From: Xiphias gladius
Taxonomy: Eukaryota > Chordata > Actinopteri > Istiophoriformes > Xiphiidae
Direction: 5' to 3'
DNA: 64,000 bases
NCBI RefSeq assembly: GCF_016859285.1
Contig: NC_053401.1
Span: 7,632,469 to 7,696,468 of the forward strand
The position numbers were made by a program, and so were the translations under genes. Of the stretch, positions 49,501 through 61,475 are shown in pieces. A model generated the notes under the pieces. The model saw only the letters and a program-made list of their open reading frames with translations, made no database searches and was not told the DNA's origin. Numbering within the stretch: position 1 is the stretch's first letter; each line of letters begins with the position of its first letter.

Positions 49501-50737
49501 TTCACAACGAAATATAGTCGAAATCGCAGCACAGCCGTTGTCTTTAACTGATGCGTATGGCAGTTTTTTCAGGCGACGTCGTAGTTATAAAATCAGGATG
49601 TTAGCGGTGCAGAGCAGCAGCTTGGAAAGAGCTTAGAAGTGACTCCTGTTTAGCATGTGGTCTTAAAGGGCTGCGTTACAGTCACTATTTCATATTTGTT
49701 CCGTTGTCTGACAACAGACTCAGAAAAACGTGTAAATGAGGACAGCGTTATTGGGAATTCGGCTGTATTAATATACTGTATACGTGAGCACAGAGAGTAG
49801 GAGAGAAGCAAACAGATAAAGGGCTGAAACTGACACTTCAGTGTGACTTACACTGTCTGAGGACATGGTTATCTTCCATGTCAACAGAACGAATAAATGG
49901 CCATAAATCCAACAAGAAGTCGTAGGGGGGAAAAAACCATACTCTTTATACTACTCCAGAACTTGCCTTAGAATCATCACATTTTAAAGTTTCCTTCAGT
50001 ATCAAAGTAATCTAGTGATAGCTGACTGTTCACCTGTGGCTACATTACAAACAGGAACTGCTAATAGCTAATTTGGCTTACTTTTAATGGTGCCAATTTG
50101 CCAAAAATATACACAAATAAGGGAGAATAAAAAAATAAAAGACTTAATGTGTGGTTCACAGCACTACACTGACTGTTTACAACCCTCTAAGCAACAGAGA
50201 GACATTTCCGTCAGCACTCATTCTTCAAATATTGAAGTTTGATAACCAGCCCTATACTGCGCTGTGTGTATATTTGTAATTGTGCCCTTAATTATAAAAA
50301 ATATGAAACCTCTTAATTATTCGCTCTCTTGTCGCTATTCAGGCCTCGGTAAGACTCTGGTGCCACGTTTCGAGGGCTTTGTGAAAAGCACGGCCATGCT
50401 CTACTTCTGGCTCTTCAAAACCCACACGGCCGACTTCTACGACAGCAGCATCCAGGTTTTCCACAACAACCCAATCACCGCACCAGCCCTCTTCTTCTTC
50501 AGTGAGAACGATGCCCTTTGCAACCCGGCCGTCATGGAGCAGTTGATTGAGCGCTGGCGGAAGACGGGCATGGCCGTGGAGAGCAGGAAGTGGAAGGAGT
50601 CGAAACACGCGGCACACATGCGATGCCACCCACAAGACTATCTCTCTACGCTGGAGAAATTCCTGGAGTCACTGCCCATTTCCTCCCGCAAAGCAAAAAT
50701 GGAAACTGTTAGGGAGTCTAATTGGGCCCAATTTTGA
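46231..50737 (+). CDS. TMEM53/DUF829-like alpha/beta hydrolase
   Basis: Firm exons: 47962-48581 (acceptor TACTAG, donor G|GTGAGT) and 50343-50737 (TGA at 50735). The first coding exon is inferred as 46231-46253 (ATGGGGAACGG, donor GG|GTAACT): it lies in the CpG island and its phase fits, giving 345 aa against about 277 for TMEM53. The fold matches the DUF829 family: FFAWLGARPAAVAKY, then the nucleophile-type loop VHASSIGGY (Ser about 169), an acid-bearing loop FFFSENDALCNP and a His-bearing motif SKHAAHMR, in the order of a Ser-Asp-His triad. A Ser/Pro-rich stretch of about 45 residues precedes the domain. TMEM53 proper is a nuclear-envelope protein; this relative has no function I can name. 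An acceptor-like T15-CCCAG before 46183 could mean that a non-coding exon lies further 5'. Confidence 0.8.
46655..46688. repeat. (GATC/GATT)n short tandem repeat
   Basis: TGATCGATCGATCGATCGAT followed by TGATCGATTGATTG, in intron 1 of the TMEM53-like gene. Confidence 0.9.
47180..47600 (-). mobile_element. Tc1-like transposase relic
   Basis: A minus-strand frame reads SGHPRKTMPSTIRYLRNLAL, then VSATERRVSRTLHEADLYG and QRPTRKCLLTNPRG. This follows the DNA-binding/linker part of Tc1/mariner transposases (GRPRK... then ...LHEAGLRGRRPRRKPLL). A stop follows at 47250, and the DDE catalytic part was not found. It is a dead fragment in intron 1 of the TMEM53-like gene. No terminal inverted repeats were identified. 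Confidence 0.72.
48582..50342 (+). other. intron 2 of TMEM53-like gene
   Basis: It contains a diverged reverse copy of repeat family D near its start and otherwise no recognised element. A (CT)n-rich stretch sits at about 48822-48841. Confidence 0.55.
48780..49000 (-). mobile_element. diverged MITE-like repeat, family D copy (reverse)
   Basis: AGGCTGTAACTCAAGAT, ACGATTAATCATTTAGTCAA, AAATGTCCCAAAATAGTGGA and CACAGTTTCCCAGA follow the reverse order of the family D element. The match fades after about 49000. Confidence 0.55.
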
Positions 50738-50995
50738 ACCTTTAAGATGCTTTATGATTTCAAACAGAAGACACCTTATTTATTTTATCTGGCTACTGTG
50801 GCACTATTAACAGTATCATAATTTAACAAAGACTTTTTTTCTCTCTCCTTTTAAGCATTCTCAGTTGTTTGACTTTGTTGTTTTGATTTTAGCCAAGGTT
50901 ACATTTTGAGTAATATCCAGTATGTAATGTATCACTGTGGAGCTTATATCACGTGGCGCTTGTTTTGCAAAGAAAGTGTTGGTTAATGAACTGCT

Positions 50996-51235
50996 GTTCA
51001 CTACTCAATTAAATTCACTTGAGTTAAATTTCTTCAATTATATTTATTCAATTAAATGACACTAAAATGTACTCAAATTGAATTGACTTAAATTAATTTA
51101 ATTTATATTTACTCAATTGAATTAAATTGATTTAAAGTAAAATATTTGTGCTAAATTGATAAAATAAATAAAATAAATTTTATTTATTAATTTAATATTT
51201 ACTCAATTAACTCAAATTGAGTTAAAATTAAAGGA
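50996..51235. repeat. degenerate AT-rich minisatellite
   Basis: At least eight imperfect units built on ACTCAATT/GAATTAAATT (for example 51002, 51048, 51071, 51111, 51194). The motif is partly self-complementary, so the block is rich in short inverted repeats. It lies 260 nt after the TMEM53-like stop and may be in its 3'UTR. Confidence 0.75.
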
Positions 51236-51629
51236 AGTGTTGGAAAGGAAAATGCCCCCCAACAACGTTTTTACTTTAACAGTGGGGAAAAAAAATCAAG
51301 CAACCTAAGGAAGAGCATGCACTTTAAATGGTGAGCTGTGGGTCTTTAGCTCATTTTGATCATGTACTGTCACCAACGCAACAAAAGGCAGAAAGGTGTA
51401 AAGGTGTTTAGTATGAGCAGGCTGTTTAATTTCCCCTGTAATCCTTGTTACCTCTGAAGAACACACCAAAAAAAAAGTAATCAAACTCAGATATTATTGC
51501 TTCGATATGGTTATGTGCATATTTTTACATACTGTACAGTGTGACAGTCTAGCTAGTAGCTATACAGTCACTATGTCACTGCCTCAGTGATAAATTCGCT
51601 GAATCTGTTTTACCGATATCCCAATGTGT

Positions 51630-52720
51630 GGAGTGTAGAGCGGTGACTTACCCTCTTTGGCCCAGATGCTTCTTTCTAAATTAATCTTTGATGAATGATT
51701 TTTTTTTTTTTTTCCCCCCCTCCATTATAATGTGGATTGATGTGTGATGAATATTACCATTGAAAGTCTGCGTAATTACATCATAAAAACAATTTCAATC
51801 TTGATCTTGTCTGTACTTCAGCATGTATAAAAGCACGAAATGCAACTTTGAGCGCTCCCTGCCCGTCCCTGTACTCGTCTCGGTGTCTTGCATGTGAGGG
51901 ATGAGGGGCTCGGTGGACTGTAATACTCTGTATATACTGTGTAAGTGTCACAAGGCTGCTCGGCAGTGTGATGGGAATGATGAAGAGAGTCATGGGAGTC
52001 ACACTGGAATCAAATTTATGGATTTCTGTCTCTTGTATAATGTATTCTCATTAGTAGTAATGCCCTTTGTGAGGTATAAACACTTCTTCCATTGTGTATT
52101 GGCTTTTCTGCGACTTTCTTTTCCAACAGTTCTCACCAATACGATTACCAATATTGACATTTTCCCATCCCCACGTGTGGAATAAAGACTACAGTGACTC
52201 ACTCTCTTTGGCACAGATGCTTCTTTCTAAATGAAACTTTCGATAAATTATTTTTCCCCCCGTTTTAATGTCAGGAATATTACCACCGAACGGTAGCATA
52301 ATTATGAGAATAGTGTAAGTCCTCGCTCATCCCGTTTACTTCAGCGCTGACAAATCATAAAAATGCAACACTGGGCGCTCCCTGCTTTTCGCTGTGCCCA
52401 TCACTGTGTCTTACGCATGAGGGATGAGGTGTTCAGTGTACCCTAATACTTTACAGCTGTGTATGTGTCCCGAGGCTGCTCTGCATGGCCATGTCAGTAT
52501 TAGTATGTGGGTCAGAGTTCCAACTTTAATGGCACATTCTTGCGCTTTGCCCAAATGGCCGGACTGCCAAAATGTTGACCTCTGCAGTCTCTCCCCACAG
52601 TTATGGTTTATTCAGTACTATGGGAGGAGGGTTTTTTTTTTTTTTTTGTTTGTTCGTTTTGCTATCAATAAATGTTGTCCAGTAACCCTGCAGTTTCTGA
52701 AAAAAGTGCTAAAATGTTGA
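51630..52720 (+). repeat. old 0.55 kb tandem duplication
   Basis: The blocks AGATGCTTCTTTCTAAAT (51664 and 52215), GAATATTACC, GAGGGATGAGG and AGGCTGCTC recur in the same order about 550 nt apart. The two units (about 51630-52180 and 52181-52720) are clearly diverged, with indels. No coding capacity was recognised. Confidence 0.82.
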
Positions 52721-52993
52721 GAAATTGGAGTAGAGTTTTATCCATTACTCAATGAAGAAATCATTTTTTAAAAAGTTAACTCAACTCTGGGTTTAAAAAG
52801 ATAAAATATTTAAGGAAATTTCAAAAATTAACTGAATAAAATAGTTCAATCTATTGAAAAATCCAAATATAAATGTCTATAAATTTCTTCCATCTTAAAG
52901 GACATTTGAACATAAATGTTAGAAATGCTGTAGCCAAAGTGAAAAGTTTTCTCACAGCAAACCCTAGTACATGTCACATCTTAAATCACATCA

Positions 52994-53027
<34 letters not shown>
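52994..53027. repeat. (ATT)n microsatellite
   Basis: About 11 ATT units. Confidence 0.93.
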
Positions 53028-53028
<1 letters not shown>

Positions 53029-53498
53029 AACACATTTATGGTGTCACACTGCCACGACAGTTACAAAAGCCTTAGCATACATTAAAATTTGACTGTTTCA
53101 GTTGGGTGTTTCAGCTTAGTATAGTGTCTCTCTGTAACATACGCATGATACTAATATAGTGTCTTTGTTACAGAAACAGACACTATATTGAAATTTCATT
53201 TATATATTTTGGTATAATTTTTTTTGACATTGATTCATTATTTTCTTCTAGAAAACTCGACTAGTTTAATCAAGTAATCAATCAATCAATTTTCAAATTA
53301 ATCTTTTAACATTTAGATTTATAAAGCATGAGAACATTATTTTTAAAATGCTATTTAAATTTATTTTTTATTTCCTCCAGGGGTGTAATGGTGAAGAGCA
53401 GAAGGCTGATCAGACTTTAAAAACCTTAGATTTATTTTCAAAGTAACACACAAGTAAAAAAAAAAAAAATCGACAGGCAACAAATACTTACTAAAATC

Positions 53499-53517
53499 TT
53501 TATTTCAAATCTTTATT
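53499..53517 (-). terminator. two AATAAA signals, leptin 3' end
   Basis: TTTATT at 53499-53504 and 53512-53517 read AATAAA on the minus strand, within an imperfect direct repeat, about 0.6 kb past the leptin stop. Confidence 0.5.
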
Positions 53518-54091
53518 TCAAATGACATTTCAGCTAAAAAAAAATGTTGTAGTCTGTTGCTTTCAGTTGTATGCTCAATGTTTCTGCTCTGTAAAATATT
53601 ACAATAAAGAGTACACTTCAAATCAAATACCATTAACACTGCACATTCATCAAATTATTTTACATACTTTTCCCTACACAAGCTTCCATATAACAGATTA
53701 CCCAAACCGACGTATACACGTTTTAAATTGTAAACCATATTGGAAGAAACATCTGTTGCTTTATCTATTCAGTTGTTTAATTTTAAAAAATATTTAAATA
53801 TTATCCAAATCATATAAATAAGTCTACAGATCAAATATTTTTCAAACTTGTATAAAATCTTTTCTGTGCAAACACTAAAACTACTACACCTCAAAAGCTA
53901 CTTTTTTTTGCAACCAGAGGAAGAACAATATTCCTTGAGTACTGAGAATTAATCTGAAAATGTTATTCACATGCTTTTCATCCCTATGTGACAGAAGTCC
54001 TGTTACGGAACTACCATGAAAAAAATAGTATGTGCAAAGACGAATTGACACTGAGCTATTTGTGTATGTGTGTGATGTGAGAGTGGATTTC

Positions 54092-54887
54092 TCAGCAGAC
54101 CTTTAGTTTGTCCCTGTTGAGAAGCAACTTCTCCAGGTAGCGCTGCACCTTCGTCAGAGTCAGGTAAAGGTGACTGTCCGGGTACAAATCGTCACTGGTC
54201 TCTCCACTGGGCCTGGCCTGGACGGGGCAGTCCATCGTCAGGGCGAGGGAGCGCACCCTTCCCTCCAAGCTGGAGACATCAGCCTGGATCTGGCCAAAGA
54301 GCTCCGTGAAAGGGCTCTGCAGCTGGTTATCCAAGATTCCAAGGCCATGGCTGATGCTCGTTAGTCCCGCAATCGAAGGATTGGTCACTTCTATCTGTGG
54401 AGCTACCGGCAACTAAGGAAAAGAAGGGAAAACACGTGTCCAATATGTTGCATAGGTTGACTGGGAATATTTAAACCTTAACAAAAAAATCTTCCTTACT
54501 TTGATGAATTTCCTTAAACTATTACATTACCATGATATAAGTGCTCTCAGAAAATTTAGCCTCACGTTAAACCTGTAATATGTAATAAGGATAAAAAAAT
54601 AATCATCTGTTGCCCTTCTCTGAAAAAAAGGCCAGAAAAGGACAGACATCCCACGCTTTCCTTAAAACACACCGATTAGACTGCACCGTGAACAACTGGT
54701 CGACTATGCTCTTATAAAGCAATGTGCATACCTTTGTCCTTAGTTTCTTAATGTGGACCAGGGTTATCTGAGCAATGTTTATAATGTTGTGTATGGTGTT
54801 TCTGATGGAGTCCCCCTTTGTGGGAAGACTTGCACAAGCAGGCGCTGCCACAAGAAAGACATAGAGGAGGGCCAGAAGGACGTGCAT
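54092..54887 (-). CDS. lep: leptin
   Basis: A secreted class-I helical cytokine acting on the leptin receptor (energy balance, stress and reproduction in fish). Coding exons are 54887-54732 (donor AAG|GTATGC) and 54412-54092 (acceptor CCTTAG), joined in phase 0 to 158 aa. One coding intron at this place is the standard leptin structure. Residues 1-20 are a signal peptide (LLALLYVFLVAAPACAS, then LPTKGD). Helix A is about residues 24-52, helix B sits in SLEGRVRSLAL and helix D in LTLTKVQRYLEKLLL. There are exactly two Cys in the mature chain, at 114 (TMDC) and 158 (the last residue), the conserved leptin disulphide with a C-terminal Cys. Primary sequence is far from mammalian, as is normal for fish. 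Neighbouring impdh1 and prrt4 support the call. Whether this is lepa or lepb cannot be settled here. Confidence 0.93.
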
Positions 54888-55106
54888 CCTAAAAGAAAAT
54901 AAAGTAAATCAGTTGTTAAAATGAGAAAGATGCTATAACAGAAAACTGCTCATTCACTAAGTTATATTAAAGCTTTTCTTTTGCATTTTTAAAAATGCAT
55001 TTTTTACTTAATAAAATATTAAAGAGTATTACTTATATTGTTATCATTATTTCTGTCTCCACTATAATACTCTCCTAAATGGTAAAACATCCTGTAATAG
55101 TCTTAC

Positions 55107-55163
55107 CTGTGGTATTGGACTTGTCGCTGTGCTCCTGTAACGCTGGATGACAGAGCGATGACA
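55107..55163 (-). other. leptin non-coding first exon (inferred)
   Basis: On the minus strand CACAG|GTAAGA gives a strong donor below 55107. The matching acceptor TTTTAG ends directly before G-ATG at 54888. The 5' end is only estimated, about 25-30 nt past the TATA-like element. Confidence 0.65.
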
Positions 55164-55187
55164 CATGCCTCTCTGCAGGTTTCCCTC

Positions 55188-55197
55188 ATTTAAATAG
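55188..55197 (-). promoter_or_regulatory. TATA-like element of leptin
   Basis: Minus-strand CTATTTAAAT, a usable TATA variant, placed correctly upstream of the non-coding exon. Confidence 0.6.
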
Positions 55198-55269
55198 TCT
55201 GCTCTGAACTCGAGTCTTGCCCAGGGTCCATTCCCCTCCTCTCTCCTCCCCCCTGCTCAAACCTGAGCC

Positions 55270-55285
55270 TGACCCTCACAGGTCA
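55270..55285. promoter_or_regulatory. nuclear-receptor-like element upstream of leptin
   Basis: TGACCC-TCAC-AGGTCA: two diverging nuclear-receptor half-sites 4 nt apart (everted repeat), about 75 nt upstream of the TATA-like element. Function is inference. Confidence 0.4.
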
Positions 55286-55901
55286 ACTTCTCAACACGCT
55301 CTGATTATGCACGGAATTCACACTAAATGCCATAAAAGAGATAGATCACATCCTTCTGACGCAGTCACTTAGAACTGGCAAGCATCCCCTTTGTTTTTCC
55401 TCTAAGATTATTCAGCCTGTTTTTTGATGTTACAATTCAACCTTAACTTTAGGAAATGGAAAATGTGTAGGTAGACTGTAGCCTGAGCTGGCACCATGCA
55501 GTACAAACCCACTAAGACCCATGTGCAAAACTGAAGAAAGAAACATGATGATAGGGTAGAGAAGAAAAGAATGGTGAAATGCCGCATGTGTATGTAAATG
55601 CCATTTTATACATGGGTGAAATGCATTGTAATATTGCATGAGAAACCGGTATTTGCATTCATGTTTTTCAGAATAAAGGCAGTGAGTCATCATCTTGCTG
55701 CCTACCATCTTTAACAGTCCCCTGATTTTCTTCACACGTGTCTTTGAAAGCAATGATCTTATTTTTGAGACGTACATGGAATGAAGCGCCGTGAAATCTT
55801 GCCTTAGCTGGGACGTGGAGCCTATGACGTTATACCTGTTTTTATCATTGTTGTTAGAGGCAAAAGCAGCGGCAACAACTTGAAAATGGAAACTAATAAT
55901 G

Positions 55902-55930
<29 letters not shown>
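55902..55930. repeat. (CA)n microsatellite
   Basis: About 14 CA units with one CG interruption. Confidence 0.92.
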
Positions 55931-55934
<4 letters not shown>

Positions 55935-57509
55935 TCGTAAACTGTGGTGGTTTCCAGGGGGGTTTTCGAGTTCAGTCTGAAGGCCTGATGCTCCAACCAC
56001 CAAGCTTTTAAATATGTGTGTGTGTGTGTGTATGCAATTACTGTATGTGCAGAAGAGATTGCACCCGCCACTATGCTGCACACTGCAGGAATGTTCCTCT
56101 ATGTCTATCTTAAATCAGTGTTTCCCCAGTGGGAATTCCCTTGTTGGCCAACAGCAGAATCTCCAATAACGCCAGTGACACCATGACCGTCAAGTCAAAC
56201 CGTCTGTGAGCACTGTCACCTTCATATCCTCAACGTGAGGAGTTACACTGAGCTCCCGCGGCGCTTTCGCAGGAAACGTGTCACAGGAATTCATCACTGA
56301 ATGCCGTCTCTGGCTTCGATTCTGGATCGCGCTTCGTTACGTAGTGTAGTTAGCGAGGTGTACTGGGGGAGTAACTTCTTCTTTAAGAAGTACTGTCTAA
56401 TAAAGTAAGCTAATAAGTTGGCTAATACTCAGTTAAGTCCAAAAAACAAATATGTTCGTGTAAGATGTTTCTTGGACTACCCTTTTTTTTTTTTCTAACT
56501 GTAGCTTATATTACTTAACAAGGACAACACTCATAGGTGTTTTTTTTTTCTCTTTGCAGGAAATTAATTAATCAGATGAATTAATTCATCAAATTAGTCA
56601 GTCTGACATCGTAAGCCATGACTTCCTGATTCAATGGATCTCGGATTTCTACTTCAAAGGAACACACAGCAACAACTGGGCTTAAATAATGAAAAAACGT
56701 ATTAACCACACCCTGCTAACACAGGATAAATGCAATGACCGATGATTAGGACGCAAAGTGGAGCAAAAGAACCATGGTAATCAATAACTGATATGATGAG
56801 CAACATGATAAATTAGGCAATGGTGGGAGAGAATGTGTGTAGGTTATGGACGCTATGGCTATATTGCTATATGGCTCCTATAAATTAAGTTTACAGACTA
56901 GAAGGTGGAACCAGTGTTTCAACATCGACCCATTCATGAGCAAAAGCAAAGGTGGCTTTTGTCCACTTCAGTTGGCGGTCTGAAGACTTTCGGCTGGAAC
57001 CAAAGCAGTTGGTAGTTGCAGTTGTTGGCTTTTCATGGCGGATGGTGGATCCTCCCTGAGGCGTCATGGGTTGCTTAGGCAACAGGTTCCGCCAAGTCTT
57101 CTCCGCTGCTTTTGTTTCTAGGAGGTCTGCTGGACTTCTCTCCCTTGGCACCGCTGATGTTTGCTCTGTAGGCACTCGTGGCGGACGGCCTGTCTGCCCG
57201 TGGGTTGATGCAGAAACATTAACGCTTCTAATTACGGTACCTAACCTTCGCTTGATGACTTAAAAAGGGACTGGTGTTGGCCAAACGACACAAAACCTTC
57301 AAAAATCTTCAAAGCGAAGCCGTGGTAATAATTGAAAATTTATTAAAAAAATATTGTAATGCACTTTCTGCTCTTCTGAGTTAATTTGTTGTTGACTTGG
57401 CTTAGAAAATAGAGGAGCAACAGGTTGGACATATTGATAAAAAAGCTACTAAAAACACTTTGCAAAGAAAGAACAAAAGACACAATGACAAGCCCCACAT
57501 AAAGGAAAT

Positions 57510-57600
57510 AAAATGCAGGAATGGCAAAAAGCAAAAATGGCACAAAGCAAAATGGCAAAAAGCAACTGGCAAAAGAGCAAATGGCAAAAGCAAGGTGCAA
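57510..57600. repeat. degenerate AATGGCAAAAAGC repeat
   Basis: Imperfect tandem units of GGCAAAAAGCAA/GGCACAAAGCAA type. They create Lys-rich open frames on the plus strand that are composition artefacts. Confidence 0.75.
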
Positions 57601-58338
57601 AGAAAGATCAAGGAAAGACACGCTCGGCTGAAGGCCGGGAGTGGAGGAAGCTGGCAGGATGGTCACGTAGTAGATATTGCGTTGAACTTGACGTTTCAGA
57701 TTTCGGCCATTCTATAAGATAAAAATCAGGGGATTGAGCTAAATCAAAACATTTACTGACTTATATTACCTGGGATACAGAAAAGGTGACATTTATTTTT
57801 ATGTTATTTCAGACGTGTTGAGAAAGGAGAAATCTCCCGTTGCATTGCTTCAGGAGTGTGGCCTTTGATTAATGGTAGATATCTGTTAAGAAAGAGGGAG
57901 AGAGAGAGGACGGGGGAGGAATGCAGTGATTGTGGGTGTGAGTCCACTGGGTCCATGGTGTGAAGAAGGCCTCACACCTTAATGATAGTTATCTTTTTTT
58001 TTTCCCTCATGTTGTCCTCTTTGAGGGAAGTAACAGTCAAATATTAAAGGTGAGTCCTATTGTGGTGTGATGAACTCCGGTCAATTTCGTGGCGGTTGCT
58101 CTTGTTTAATCCCATTTGCCTCGTGTCCTCTACAACCATTACGTGGACATAGATCTTTCCGACATGCTAGAAGCTGGTCTGTTTTTTGGAGAAGGTCTTT
58201 TGTCTCTGTTTCTTGTCCATGTGATGCTTTGATTGCAAGAAGGGAGGCGAGGAGACCTTTTTTGGTTCGCAGCTCTGAACGTCCGTACCAAGAACTCTTT
58301 AATAGCTTAGGGACTGAGGCCAGCCCATGTCCGCTACA

Positions 58339-58480
<142 letters not shown>

Positions 58481-60864
58481 ATGTGTGTATATAGAACATA
58501 CATATACATTTTAGAAAACCCCTATTTTTCCAGTTTTTATTGAAACTTAAGCAGTTCAAGTCCAGTCAATAACCTTAAATGGTAGAAAGGTCAGCAGTAA
58601 ACTGCCCAAGGTAAGAAAAAAAAAAGTTCAGGTCACCCAAAACTGAAAAATCATGTAAATTTCATCAAAAACAGGCCTTCTTCAAGGATTAATAAATTGG
58701 TTAATTTACAGCTTTCCTGTAGCAATGGAAGGAAATTAACCCTTGAAAGTAAATGCAAACAATTCCTACAGATGCCCCAACTTCAGTTCGGCTGCTGAAT
58801 GAGTCAATATTTAGAATAAATTTAGTTCAATAAAAAGATTCAACCATTCTTTGTTTTTCAATCTCCTTATTGTTTATTTGTTCTATGCTTTAATTTCAGA
58901 AATACTAAGACTTTGAATTATGTCAATTTAAATAACAGCTGGACAAATGGAGGTGTTCTAAAACGTTCGACCGATGGTGTAGACCCAGAGACCACTGGTT
59001 ATGGATGCTACTGAAGGCCCCATCGAGGTTCTCTTTTGCCTTGTCCTGGGGAAAATAAGGGGAACCCAAAAACTCAGACAAGAAGAGGGATCAGCTTTTC
59101 GGCTTTGGCTTAGTTCATAAACAGACAGCTTGCTCCCCTTAGGAGGCCCAGCCTGGCTTTACAGCATTAGTGGCTCCGAGGACAACAGCTGAAGGACAGC
59201 GGACTAGCCAACAGCCCAGCTGGAAAATCCAGGGCCTTTGGGGCAAACGCAGAACTTCTGCTTAAGTTCAGAAGGAGCAGTTAATAGTGTCACCGAACAC
59301 TTCATATCTAGGGACATCGAGAAAACGGAAAAGAAAAAGGTTTGCATACCGCGCGCATTCCGAAAGACACTTATATGTGTGGAATCCCCCAGTCAGGGAG
59401 GTAACCTGTCCTTGAGCTGTTCTTGTTCTCAACTAAAAGTTTTAGTCACAAATTCGGAGGACGTACCCTCCCTCTTCATATTGAGGAAATCCCTACTACA
59501 GTAATTTGTAGTCATTATGTAGAAGGTGTGGTGACAGTCATTCTTAGTTGGATTGCAAAATTAAGCCTTGCGGACTTTTTTGTGCTTTGCAGGATGGGTC
59601 CCTTTCAATCAGTGGTGGACACTTCAGGTTGTTAAGAACCATACGAAATAAACTGACCTATTTCTTAGGTTGACAAGTTGACCGAAGAGCTGGAAAAACT
59701 GGTTTTGTCAACTGGGGGATTTTTAAACTAAGGAAAAAGAAAAGTCGGTCAGAGACAATGAAAGATGGCTTAGAAATTCAGACCGCATGCAAAGTTTTAC
59801 CATGTGACATAGAAAATGTTCTTTCAGTGAGTTCCTGATTGGGTTTTGATTCTGAGGATATCTTACATATTAATTCGCATTCATCTAGATTAAATAAATA
59901 TCTTTTTCGCAATTATCTTATTTATTTTCTAACAACAACAAGCAAACTATGCGAATTAAACATTATTCCTCTGCAGACAGGGTAGTGGTTGGCAGTGATT
60001 AGTCACTGAGCCCTGAACTATTCCAGTAAACTGATTCTTCATCTTCATTATTTCCACAAACTCATCTTTCTTATCGCTGCTGTTGTGCAGCCATCTCCCG
60101 TTCAAACTCAGTGCTAATTGAGACCCTGCTCTGTCGTTGGCGATCCAGTGGCACAAGATTCCCGGAACTTTGATTAAAAACTTTGTTGAGCGAACAAGAA
60201 TCATATAACGTAGCTTGCCAAAACAAACTGTCTCATCCATCCAGTCGGGCTAGGGCACACAAACACATTGCTCGTTTCTGATGGACGAAGAACGTGACGC
60301 AGATGGAAATACTTTGCTTTTAAAGTAGATGATAGAGGGAGTCAAAAATGGAAACTAGGGAGGAGCGATTTATTGGAATATCTGCTTTGTTCAATTCCAG
60401 TAAGCTGACATGGCATATGGCCACCTCAGTTCGACCTCCTTTTTTTTCACCACCAACTAACCCACCCCTTCTGGTGAAAACATTTTTCTGTGCACCATTG
60501 TTGTAGGGAACCAGTAGTCTAGGCAATGCCTTGTCTGCACAGGAAATAGTTGTGGTTTAATACAGATGACTAAGAGAATGAATGTATAGTAGACTCAAAC
60601 CTTAAAGCTTAAGGATCAGACATCACAGACAGATTTTACCTAAAGTTCAGTTATAAACCATCAAAGCTGCGTATTTTCGTTGGACTCTTGTAAACGCAAA
60701 AAAAACCCAAAAAAAACAAAACAGTCAATAAAATAAAATACTTTGTGCCATGGCGTCTGGTGTAGTAGATATTCTGAGTAGTATTCACTCTCTTATGAGA
60801 AAACTACTATCAATGAATCAGCGATGTTTTTCACCAAACTAGTTGTACTCACCTATCTCTAGGC

Positions 60865-61475
60865 ACACTAGCGGCGTGCCTCTATGAATGGCATTGTCGT
60901 TCGGTGCCACCACTTTGGTCCAGATTGAAATATCTCGAAAACTACTGGCTAGATTGCCATGCAATTTCGTACAGACATCCATGGTCCCTAGAGGATGAGT
61001 CCTTATAATTTTGTTGATCTGCCGACTTTTCCTCTAGCCCTGCCAGCAAGTTGCCATTTATTTATTTATTTTTAAGAGAAATATCTTGACAACTACTGGA
61101 TAGATTGTCATTAAATTAAGAGACTTTATTGTCTCCCTCAGAATAAATGCTAACAACTTGGGTGATCCCTTAACTTTGAATCTATGACCATCATCAGGTT
61201 AAAAATTTGATTCTCCAAACACTTTGGTCTTTGACTAAATACTTGCAAAACTAATGACATTCCCATCAGCTACAGGTTTACTTTGTGTTTAGTGCTAATT
61301 AGCTAATTTTAGCATGCTAACAGGTTTAAAAAAAGATACTGAACCTCCAAAACATGGTATGGTAACCATTACTTGCTAAACACCGGCACCTTAACATTGT
61401 AACTGTGAGTTTGTTAGCATTCTGAAGTTAGCTTTTTGCTGCAAGTAATGTTATACCTAAATAAAGTCTCGCAGA
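60865..61475 (-). mobile_element. teleost interspersed repeat, family A copy (reverse)
   Basis: TTTCCTCTAGCCCTGCC, AACTACTGGATAGATTGTCA, AACACTTTGGTCTTTGACTA, AGTGCTAATTAGCTAATTTT and AGCATGCTAACAGG follow the reverse order of the two copies near 19.4-21.0 kb. Confidence 0.78.

Noticed and set aside
57343..57722. Lys-rich plus-strand and Phe/Leu-rich minus-strand frames
   Set aside because: They are produced by the degenerate AATGGCAAAAAGC repeat.
59238..59504. Frame starting MGQTQ, reminiscent of a retroviral gag start
   Set aside because: The similarity stops after five residues, and no LTR, primer-binding site or pol sequence was seen.
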